Positions 30,113 to 36,309 of a stretch of DNA of 36,904 nt are shown here, in pieces. Numbering within the stretch: the stretch's first letter is position 1; each line of letters starts with the position of its first letter. The notes beneath the pieces were generated by a model that saw only the letters and a program-made list of their open reading frames with translations, was not told the origin of the DNA and did not search any database. A program made the translations under genes and the position numbers. The DNA is from Nanobdellota archaeon (GTDB taxonomy: Archaea; Nanobdellota; Nanobdellia; Pacearchaeales; GW2011-AR1). The stretch spans positions 1-36,904 of the forward strand of contig JANLHM010000001.1 in assembly GCA_024654565.1 (NCBI GenBank). The letters run 5' to 3'.

Positions 30113-30274
30113 TCATTTCTTCTTCAACAAAATCTCCCCTTTCTTTGCTTTAGCTTCAAGTTCATCACCTTCTTTAAATCCAGCTTCTTCAATTAATCCA
30201 GAGGGCAAATTAACCTTGTATTTGTGATAATCCTTCCCTTTATACTCTCTTGACTTTTCTTTTAATATTTTCAT
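30113..30274 (-). CDS. AbrB/SpoVT-like DNA-binding protein (53 aa)
   Basis: 53 aa. The swapped-hairpin AbrB pattern is visible: YHKYKVNLPSGLIEEAGFKEGDELEAKAKKG, here in parts KVNLPSGLIEEAGFKEG and DELEAKAKKGEILL. Such proteins are homodimeric regulators, often the antitoxin of toxin-antitoxin pairs. The coding sequence is short but typical of archaeal AbrB proteins. The stop is 1 nt from the next start. Its promoter region is shared with the divergent R-M genes and holds two direct repeats, which suggests autoregulation. Confidence 0.75.
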   Translation of the reverse strand: MKILKEKSREYKGKDYHKYKVNLPSGLIEEAGFKEGDELEAKAKKGEILLKKK

Positions 30275-30300
30275 AAATTTGGACTATCTTTAAACTTTTT

Positions 30301-30345
30301 AAAGTTTTAGAGACCGAAAAGTATTTAAAGTTTAGAGACCTAAAA
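30301..30345. promoter_or_regulatory. Two direct repeats (candidate AbrB operators) in the divergent promoter
   Basis: AAAGTTTTAGAGACCGAAAA (30301-30320) and AAAGTTTAGAGACCTAAAA (30327-30345) differ by one inserted base and one substitution; start-to-start spacing is 26 nt. An AAACTTT/AAAGTTT palindrome (30293-30307) overlaps the first. The second overlaps the TATA-like TATTTAAAG (30322-30330) of the + strand unit; the first abuts a TTTAAA box of the AbrB gene. Binding could thus control both directions. Inference from position only. Confidence 0.6.
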
Positions 30346-30350
30346 TAATC

Positions 30351-30512
30351 ATGTGGGGGTGTTATGAAAAAGGTTTGTTCTCAGGTTTAATCTTGGGATG
30401 CTTTGGCTTTATTGTAATCACTCTCTTTGAATTCCAAATTGACACTTGTGTTAAGAGAATACAATATTTTTTAAATAAAAGGGGACAAGTGTTAACATGG
30501 GGGAAGGGGTGA
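30351..30512 (+). CDS. 53-aa membrane mini-protein overlapping the methyltransferase start
   Basis: 53 aa beginning MWGCYEKG, with one hydrophobic helix (SGLILGCFGFIVITLFEF) and a basic end. It lies 21-29 nt after a TATA box and overlaps the methyltransferase start by 16 nt, so it is the first reading frame of the R-M transcript. It could be a real small membrane protein or a leader frame governing methyltransferase translation. Confidence 0.5.
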   Translation: MWGCYEKGLFSGLILGCFGFIVITLFEFQIDTCVKRIQYFLNKRGQVLTWGKG

Positions 30513-31543
30513 GAACAGTCGATTTATTTGCAGGTGTAGGCGGAATAAGAATTGGTTTTGAGAGGGCTGGATTTAAAACTGTTTTTGCAAATGATTTTGA
30601 CAAGTCATGTAAGGAAACTTATGACCTAAATTTTTCAGGAACAAAACTAACCGTTGAAGACATTTGGAAATTGGATATAAAAGAGATTCCAGAGTTTGAT
30701 GTTCTGCTGGGAGGGTTTCCATGTCAGGCATTTTCTATCGCAGGATACAGGAGAGGTTTTAGAGATGAAAAAGGAAGGGGAAATTTATTTTTTAGAATTG
30801 CAGAAATTTTGGAAGAGAGAAAACCAAAAGCATTTATGCTTGAGAATGTAAAAAATTTAAAGAGTCATGACGGAGGAAAAACATTTAAGGTTATAGAAGA
30901 AACTCTCAAGAAACTCGGGTACCATATAAAATCAAAAGTTTTGAATAGTATGGCTCATGGGAATATTCCCCAAAACAGAGAAAGAATTTTTATTGTTGGC
31001 TTTTTAGAAAAGGAAAAGGCTGAGGCTTTTGATTTTCCAAAGGAGACTCCACTAAGGTTAAATTTTAGAGATTTCACTTCAAATGAGGCGGAGGATAAAT
31101 ATTATTACAATGACAAACCTCTTTATGAAAAAATAAAGAATGATGTGAATTCCGAGTTTACAGTTTATCAATGGAGAAGAAGATATGTTCGTGCAAATAA
31201 GAAAGGAGTTTGCCCAACCTTAACTGCAAATATGGGTTTGGGGGGACATAATGTACCTATAATAAAAAACCATAAAGGAATAAGGAAACTTACACCAAGA
31301 GAATGTTTTTTACTTCAAGGATTTCCAGAATATTTTAGACTCCCAAATATTGCAGATAGTAAACTGTATCATCAGGCAGGAAATAGTGTTACAGTAACCG
31401 TTATAGAAAGGATTGCTAAAAATATGGGGGATGTTCTAAAAGGTAAGACGATGAATTCACAAAGTAATCTTTCATTTATAGTGGAAAGAGATAATTCAAA
31501 CGGAAATAATAGAATTTTCCCAATGAATACATTAAAGAATTGA
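30497..31543 (+). CDS. DNA (cytosine-5)-methyltransferase
   Basis: 348 aa. All core motifs appear: DLFAGVGGIRIGFERAGF (I), GGFPCQAFSIAGYRRGF with catalytic Cys76 (IV), MLENVKNL (VI), NIPQNRERIFIVGF (VIII), and LTPRECFLLQGFP plus YHQAGNSV (IX-X). The target-recognition region includes VYQWRRRYVRANKKGVCPTL and GGHNVP. It methylates cytosine C5. The neighbouring Bsp6I-type endonuclease and the TRD style suggest the sequence GCNGC. A ~30-residue tail after motif X (TMNSQSNLSFIVERD...) is unusual. Convergent with the endonuclease gene. Confidence 0.93.
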   Translation: MGEGVRTVDLFAGVGGIRIGFERAGFKTVFANDFDKSCKETYDLNFSGTKLTVEDIWKLDIKEIPEFDVLLGGFPCQAFSIAGYRRGFRDEKGRGNLFFRIAEILEERKPKAFMLENVKNLKSHDGGKTFKVIEETLKKLGYHIKSKVLNSMAHGNIPQNRERIFIVGFLEKEKAEAFDFPKETPLRLNFRDFTSNEAEDKYYYNDKPLYEKIKNDVNSEFTVYQWRRRYVRANKKGVCPTLTANMGLGGHNVPIIKNHKGIRKLTPRECFLLQGFPEYFRLPNIADSKLYHQAGNSVTVTVIERIAKNMGDVLKGKTMNSQSNLSFIVERDNSNGNNRIFPMNTLKN

Positions 31544-31557
31544 AACTTCTACTGTTT

Positions 31558-32106
31558 TCATAATTTGCATACTTTAACGGGTTGCAATTTCCTGGGTTTT
31601 ATGATGTTTTCAATAATAGAAAATCTCGGTCTTCTTGACTGTTTTTGTTGTTGCTGAAAAGTCTGACTTTTGTTGACTTTATGTTTGTATATCCAAGATG
31701 GTTCTATTTTGTAAACCTTAAATGAGCCATCGCTCTTTGAAAAATCAAGAAAAAATAATTCATCCCACTCGGATTTCGGACCAAAAGAGGTTAAATCGGA
31801 TTCTACACTTGAAGCTTTTATTTGTATTCTTTTACCAGTGTAAGTATTTATTACGTCATAAGAACACTTACCTTTAGCAAGTTTAACGACTCGGATACAT
31901 TCCGGAAAGAACATACAAAATGCATTTTCACTAATCGCCTCAGGCAAATTTATCCCCCTAGTTGAAATAGATTTTATTGCACGATTTAATCCATTCCAAA
32001 TTTGATATAATCGTTTGATTTTAATTTGATCACCTTTCTCTTTTAAAGTGATTAAAGCTCGAATATCTTTATTGTTGACTTTTAGTTCTTTCCACACAAT
32101 TTTCAT
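31558..32106 (-). CDS. Type II restriction endonuclease, Bsp6I family
   Basis: 182 aa. The catalytic PD-(D/E)XK core has Asp84 in CSYDVINT and the Q-x-K form in RIQIKASSVESDLTSFGP (residues 93-110), followed by WDELFFLDFS and RRPRFSI, characteristic of Bsp6I-like enzymes. Bsp6I cleaves GC^NGC. It is convergent with the methyltransferase, 14 nt apart, completing a type II R-M pair. Upstream are a TATA-like GTTTATAATTT and GGAGGG before the start. Identification by recalled family motifs; specificity is inferred. Confidence 0.85.
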   Translation of the reverse strand: MKIVWKELKVNNKDIRALITLKEKGDQIKIKRLYQIWNGLNRAIKSISTRGINLPEAISENAFCMFFPECIRVVKLAKGKCSYDVINTYTGKRIQIKASSVESDLTSFGPKSEWDELFFLDFSKSDGSFKVYKIEPSWIYKHKVNKSQTFQQQQKQSRRPRFSIIENIIKPRKLQPVKVCKL

Positions 32107-32211
32107 ATTAACTTTAATACACCCTCCTTTTTATTATTTTTCCCCATTCATTAAAAATTATAAACTCATTTCACTTTGCAAGTAGATTATGCAGGGAGAT
32201 TAATATCCATC

Positions 32212-32859
32212 TTATCTCCCCAGACACCACTCACAAGATTTAGTTGGGCAATCTCCTTTTAATAATTTTAGTGCATCCGTCCAAGCCTTTTCTGCCATCT
32301 TTACATCAACATTCATTTTAACTAATTCAGTGTCAAATATCACTTCTCCCGTTTCCATAACTTCTTTTGGAACATAGAACAACAAGAAAAAGAAATCTTC
32401 GGTTTCATATCCATTTTTTCTTAATAAAAAATTGTAAATATTTTGTTGAAGTCTGTAGTGTTCTGCTGTATCTTCTTTTAATGCATATCCCCTTGTTTTG
32501 TAATCCAAAACAATTAATTTCTTTCCATTAACTAAAATGTTGTCAACTGCCCCATGAAGCTCATTTTCTTCTTCATCCTTCCAAGAGATTCCTTTAAAGT
32601 TAGACTGCCAAATCTTCATTTTTTCAGGGTCATTAAAAACTTTCATATTCTTGCAATGCCCATTTTCATAAAGTTCTGGAGGTAATGTTTCTTTATCCCT
32701 AAATTTTTCAAAATGTATCTTTAGGATTCTATCCATTCCAGAAGGGAGGCTCGGAAAAATTCCTGCTGGCCTTTTCCATACTTTATGAAGGGTCAGCCAA
32801 AAACATCTAGGACATTCATTCATTAGGTTTATCGCCGAAGGGGATAGTTTGAAAGGCAT
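32212..32859 (-). CDS. Cas4/RecB-like PD-(D/E)XK nuclease with Fe-S-type cysteines
   Basis: 215 aa. N-terminal LSPSAINLMNECPRCFWL is the usual start of PDDEXK_1 (Cas4/AddB-like) proteins. The active site is VDNILV (Asp106) and LDYKT (Asp119, Lys121), with Gln in HYRLQQNIY. Cysteines 16/19 and 204, 209, 212 (DCPTKSCEWC) match a [4Fe-4S] cluster arrangement. Predicted single-strand DNA nuclease for repair or DNA processing. No CRISPR or other cas gene is nearby, so a CRISPR role is not supported. Confidence 0.85.
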   Translation of the reverse strand: MPFKLSPSAINLMNECPRCFWLTLHKVWKRPAGIFPSLPSGMDRILKIHFEKFRDKETLPPELYENGHCKNMKVFNDPEKMKIWQSNFKGISWKDEEENELHGAVDNILVNGKKLIVLDYKTRGYALKEDTAEHYRLQQNIYNFLLRKNGYETEDFFFLLFYVPKEVMETGEVIFDTELVKMNVDVKMAEKAWTDALKLLKGDCPTKSCEWCLGR

Positions 32860-32915
32860 AAATTCAACAATACCCGCCCCTTTTTATCATTTTCTCTCCA
32901 CTAAAAATCTAACCC

Positions 32916-33605
32916 CTAAATCCCAAAGTCTTTTAGAAATTCTTCTTTTGCGTTTTTGTAACTCGTCAAATCTTCTTTAAACGGGTTCAATGTATATTGC
33001 CAATTTATCATAAGTTTCCACTTTGTTTTGAAACCGTAAAAGTCGTATACTTTCTTTTGAATTATTCGGACAAGCCATGAATTCCAATTGTGTCCAATAC
33101 AAACAAGTCCTGCATATGTGTCTTTTAGTAAATTTTCTTCTCCAAGTGAAACATGCCGGTTTTCAAGCCATGTTAACCTTTCCATAAGTTTTTGATATTG
33201 TGCGTTCATCTGACTCCATCTGATTGAACCAAAGAATATCACTGCGTCAGACTTAAAGAGTTCCTTTGAAATTTTCCAGAGTTCATCATCCTTATTGTTT
33301 ACAGAAGCCCAGCATCTGTGACATCCTGAAGGATTTTTAGTTTTGTCTTTTAAATTACTAGATTTAACGCCACAATTATTTCCCTTTGAAGAAGAAACAT
33401 TCCCTTCACAAGGATAAATTTTAAGTTGAGTGACGTCAATAATTGTTGCCTTTTCTCCAAGTTCACTTTTTATTTTCATTGCAAGAAGGCTTGACTTTGG
33501 AATTTCTTTATTGTTGTCCCACCTGTTTGAAGTTGTAAGGAGTAAAACCTTTTTACGAGTTTTAAGAAATTCAATCATCCTCCTCAATTTTCTTTTTTCA
33601 AACAT
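32916..33605 (-). CDS. NAD(P)H-dependent FMN reductase-like flavoprotein
   Basis: 229 aa. A flavodoxin-like fold with KKVLLLTTSNRW at the first strand, phosphate-loop-like SKSS region, CHRCW with paired Cys, and SDAVIFFGSIRWSQMNAQYQKLMERL typical of the FMN-binding second half. The CHRCW pair might coordinate iron or form a disulphide (as in iron-sulfur flavoproteins). Role: two-electron reduction of quinones or other acceptors; substrate unknown. A TATA-like TTAAAAAG (rc of 33628-33635) is ~25 nt upstream. Confidence 0.8.
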   Translation of the reverse strand: MFEKRKLRRMIEFLKTRKKVLLLTTSNRWDNNKEIPKSSLLAMKIKSELGEKATIIDVTQLKIYPCEGNVSSSKGNNCGVKSSNLKDKTKNPSGCHRCWASVNNKDDELWKISKELFKSDAVIFFGSIRWSQMNAQYQKLMERLTWLENRHVSLGEENLLKDTYAGLVCIGHNWNSWLVRIIQKKVYDFYGFKTKWKLMINWQYTLNPFKEDLTSYKNAKEEFLKDFGI

Positions 33606-33662
33606 ACATTGATATAAAAAATTGAAACTTTTTAATTGTTCCTTATTATTTAAATCGCAATT

Positions 33663-34085
33663 TTATGACAATAAAGAAATACTCAATGCAACAAAACTCC
33701 ACCACGAGACAAAACTAACAATTAATGAGATAGCAATTTTAATCTGAAGCCCAGGGGGTAACAAAATATTTTTTCCTATAAGTTTATCCAAAGCAGGAGA
33801 AATACTGAATGAAAGGAAAGATCCATTAATAACCATAATTAATAGCAATAAACTCTTCCATAAATTGACCCCAACCAATTCCTGATTGAAGGAAAGGATT
33901 ATCCAAGTAATTAATACAATAATTGTTCCTAACCATATCAAAGGTTTAGTTGTGTGATGAGCAGCAATAGTTTCTTGTGTTTTCTTTTTGTCCTTTCTTG
34001 AAAAAAACCCCATCGTGTCAATTACTGTTACCGCCCCAAGTCCAATTATAATTCCCACAAAATGTAAAAAAAGTATCCAATCCAT
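33663..34085 (-). CDS. Four-helix membrane protein (unknown)
   Basis: 140 aa with four membrane helices: LHFVGIIIGLGAVTVID, LIWLGTIIVLITWIIL, SLLLLIMVINGSFLSFSI and IAISLIVSFVSWWSFVAL. Two His near the loop (AAHHTT) and an N-terminal His in LHFVG resemble heme-binding or copper-resistance-type membrane proteins, but I cannot assign a family. It diverges from tspO with a 50-nt gap. Confidence 0.65.
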   Translation of the reverse strand: MDWILFLHFVGIIIGLGAVTVIDTMGFFSRKDKKKTQETIAAHHTTKPLIWLGTIIVLITWIILSFNQELVGVNLWKSLLLLIMVINGSFLSFSISPALDKLIGKNILLPPGLQIKIAISLIVSFVSWWSFVALSISLLS

Positions 34086-34135
34086 CTAAAAACAAATTAA
34101 TCAAAATTTATAAATTGTTTCGTCTTTAATAAAGT

Positions 34136-34600
34136 ATGAAAATAAACTGGAAAGTTCTAGTTGTTTGCCTTGTTTTAACTTTTGCTGTCGGTTTTGTAGG
34201 AAGTTTATTTACTTCCCCAAACACGGGGACTGATTGGTATAACTCAATAAAACCAACTATTACTCCGCCAAATTTCGTTTTTCCAGTTGTTTGGAATGTC
34301 ATTTTTTTATTAATTGCAATTTCACTTTATTTAGTCTGGATTTCATCGAAAAAGAAAGATAAGCCAAAAATTTTATTAGTTTTTGGGGTTAATTTTATCC
34401 TTAATGTTTTATGGAGCTTAATTTTCTTTGAGTTAAGGCTCCCATTAGTTTCTTTTTTTGAACTAATCCTTCTCTTTGGGTCGGTTATATGGATGATTTT
34501 AGTTACCAAAAAAATAAATAAGGTTTCTTCTTGGTTACTTGTTCCATATTTATTGTGGCTTATTTTTGCGGGAATATTAAATTTTCTAATCGCATTCTAA
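34136..34600 (+). CDS. tspO: TspO/MBR family membrane protein
   Basis: 154 aa, five helices. The family signature is KPTITPPNFVFPVVWNVIF (residues ~40-58), with SLYLVW and NVLWSLIFFELRLPLVSF after. Five-helix TspO proteins bind tetrapyrroles and take part in light/redox-linked stress responses. It is rare in archaea, so bacterial acquisition is likely. It ends 1 nt before a conserved unknown gene. Confidence 0.9.
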   Translation: MKINWKVLVVCLVLTFAVGFVGSLFTSPNTGTDWYNSIKPTITPPNFVFPVVWNVIFLLIAISLYLVWISSKKKDKPKILLVFGVNFILNVLWSLIFFELRLPLVSFFELILLFGSVIWMILVTKKINKVSSWLLVPYLLWLIFAGILNFLIAF

Positions 34601-34601
34601 A

Positions 34602-35108
34602 ATGAAAAAGAAAGTAAAAGTAAATGACATCATGCAGAAAAATTATGTTTATTTTTTGACGGAACTAGTTGGGAAAAACTTTGACCCAGAGTTTAAGCCT
34701 GAATTAACTCCAAAAGAAATGCTTGAACTTGGAGTCTTTGGAGGAAAATATATGACTGATTGCACGAAAGAATTTCCTTCGTCGTGGTTTGTAAAAGCTA
34801 AATTTTTTCACGACTTTCATGATCCAAAATTAAATTACTTTAAGGTTAATGCTTCTCAGCCATTAAGTGTTTGGAGAAAAAAAGGATGGATCCACCCAGA
34901 AGACCCACGAGGCTGGTTTCAATGGTATTGCCGTTATTACATGGGGCGTAGAATCTCTGGATATGATGAAGTTCAAATAAAAAGGTGGAAGGCAATTAAG
35001 CGTCACATTTCTCAAATAAAGAAAAATTGTTCCAAGAAAGACTTAACATGTAGAATAAAACAAAGGCAGGCAGTTCTCCACTGGGCATACGACTCAAGAA
35101 AGATTTAA
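34602..35108 (+). CDS. Conserved uncharacterised protein (168 aa)
   Basis: 168 aa. I recognise the conserved style but no name: LGVFGGKYMTDCTKEFPSSWF, ASQPLSVWRKKGWIHPEDP, RGWFQWYCRYYMGRR, QIKRWKAIKRH, and QRQAVLHWAYD. The dense Trp/Tyr/Arg/His and several Cys (CTKE, WYCRY, NCSKKDLTCR) suggest a nucleotide or metal-binding enzyme. Similar sequences exist in bacteria and fungi, so this is likely transferred. Downstream of tspO with a 1-nt gap, thus co-transcribed. Confidence 0.75.
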   Translation: MKKKVKVNDIMQKNYVYFLTELVGKNFDPEFKPELTPKEMLELGVFGGKYMTDCTKEFPSSWFVKAKFFHDFHDPKLNYFKVNASQPLSVWRKKGWIHPEDPRGWFQWYCRYYMGRRISGYDEVQIKRWKAIKRHISQIKKNCSKKDLTCRIKQRQAVLHWAYDSRKI

Positions 35109-35148
35109 TTTTTCAAGTTTAATAAGAATCCAATTACTCTTGAACACC

Positions 35149-35418
35149 CTAATTATATCCTCCACCCAATTCAGGTATATGCTTTTCAATAAATTCTATA
35201 ATCTCTTTTTTATATTCTGGGTTAAGTGAAATTCCCGTGTAATTTGGTTTGTTTTTTATGAGAATCCAACCAGTTTTTTCAAGTTCTTTTATTATTGTCT
35301 TCAAGTTTGGAAATCTCTTAAAATGTTCAAGTCGGTCATACTTTGCTCCCCAATTCTTTTTTGAGTAAGCAAGTTTAAACATAAGTTGTGCTTTCTCTTT
35401 TTCCACGAATTTAATCAA
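35149..35418 (-). CDS. Small winged-helix-like protein (89 aa)
   Basis: 89 aa from a TTG at 35418; the first in-frame ATG is 35382 (MFKLAYSKKNWG). Helical content with LKTIIKELEKTGWILIK and a wing-like NYTGISLNP suggest a winged-helix DNA-binding fold. Diverges from another winged-helix-like gene across an inverted-repeat operator. The start is uncertain; a box ATTTAAATAAAAG (35427-35439) lies upstream. Confidence 0.55.
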   Translation of the reverse strand: MIKFVEKEKAQLMFKLAYSKKNWGAKYDRLEHFKRFPNLKTIIKELEKTGWILIKNKPNYTGISLNPEYKKEIIEFIEKHIPELGGGYN

Positions 35419-35440
35419 TGAAAACTTTTATTTAAATGTT

Positions 35441-35466
35441 TCTATGTTTGACAGTTTAAACATAGA
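35441..35466. promoter_or_regulatory. 9-bp perfect inverted repeat (operator) between divergent regulators
   Basis: TCTATGTTT (35441-35449) and AAACATAGA (35458-35466) are exact complements with an 8-nt spacer. It lies between TATA boxes of the two divergent genes and fits binding of a dimeric winged-helix protein, probably one of the two neighbours, with autoregulation. Confidence 0.7.
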
Positions 35467-35474
35467 TTATAGCA

Positions 35475-35484
35475 ATATTTAAAA
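35475..35484 (+). promoter_or_regulatory. TATA box of the 113-aa winged-helix gene
   Basis: ATATTTAAAA lies 23-32 nt before the ATG at 35507 and 9 nt after the inverted repeat, so an occupied operator could block BRE/TATA access. Confidence 0.5.
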
Positions 35485-35506
35485 ACCCCAAATTCATATA
35501 CAAATT

Positions 35507-35848
35507 ATGGAAAATAAATCGGCGTTCTTGGAATATTTCGGAGACACTCCTAAACTTAGATTTTTGGATTTTCTTATTGGAAATCACTTCTTTGACTTTA
35601 ATATGACTGATATGGCAAAAGAAGCCGGAATAAGTTACAATTCTCTTAAGGATTTTTTTAATGAGTTTGTTAAAAAAGGGATAATAATAAAGACAAGAAG
35701 AGTCGGAAAGTCAGACATGTATAAACTTAATATGGAAAATGAGACTTCAAAAAATTTCATGAAATTTGCATGGTTTTTAACTAAACAAGATTTAGGGATA
35801 GACAGTAATAGTCCTTCAAAAATCAAAGCATCTTTAATTAATAATTAA
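35507..35848 (+). CDS. Winged-helix transcription regulator (113 aa)
   Basis: 113 aa. The N-terminal ~80 residues form a winged helix: LRFLDFLIGNHFFDFNMTDMAKEAGISYNSLKDFFNEFVKKGIIIKTRRVGKSDMYKLN, here in parts NMTDMAKEAGISYNSLKDFF, then GIIIKTRRVGKSDMYKL. This is the classic HTH with wing. A C-terminal helical tail may dimerise. Ligand unknown. It probably binds the adjacent inverted repeat. Confidence 0.75.
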   Translation: MENKSAFLEYFGDTPKLRFLDFLIGNHFFDFNMTDMAKEAGISYNSLKDFFNEFVKKGIIIKTRRVGKSDMYKLNMENETSKNFMKFAWFLTKQDLGIDSNSPSKIKASLINN

Positions 35849-35878
35849 ATCTCTAATTAACTTTCTCACTACAACTTA

Positions 35879-36253
35879 TTAATTTTCAGGTAAACTTTCA
35901 CAAGCTTCCCCGTCGCCATTGTTGTCAAGGCCGTGGATGTCACCGGGAAGGCAAGCGTTGTAAACCGCTTGAGCTTTCGTTCTTGTTGTAAAATTGTTAC
36001 AGTTGTAAAAGTCAACGTCGCAAACAAAGTTATTTGGATTATTCGTATTATTAGACTGATTAATAGATTGATTAGTAGACTGGTTAATAGATTGATTTAC
36101 TGGAATGGAATTGTTCACTTCATTTTTATTATTGAATCCCGGAATCACGACAAAAATTACAAGTATTAAAAGAACAATCACTCCAAAAGTTATTGTTATT
36201 GTTAGGAGCCAATTTCTTTTCTTATCTGGAAGGGTTTCCCCCAAACTATCCAT
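35879..36253 (-). CDS. Exported excalibur-domain protein
   Basis: 124 aa. One N-terminal membrane helix (~15-38), a low-complexity stretch (about 45-75) of SINQS/TNQS repeats that supply several N-x-S glycosylation sites, then a C-terminal excalibur domain: YNCNNFTTRTKAQAVYNAC and DNNGDGEACESLP, with the DxDxDG-type calcium loop and three Cys. The domain normally sits outside the cell and binds calcium, next to nucleases or alone. Inference: type II anchored surface protein. Confidence 0.85.
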   Translation of the reverse strand: MDSLGETLPDKKRNWLLTITITFGVIVLLILVIFVVIPGFNNKNEVNNSIPVNQSINQSTNQSINQSNNTNNPNNFVCDVDFYNCNNFTTRTKAQAVYNACLPGDIHGLDNNGDGEACESLPEN

Positions 36254-36309
36254 TTATTAATTAAGGATTTTGTAATTAAAAACTTATCCTTCTCCCTTAC
36301 CCCTATCTT

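Noticed and set aside
32212-32859. CRISPR-associated Cas4 adaptation module
   Set aside because: No repeats, cas1 or cas2 anywhere in the window.
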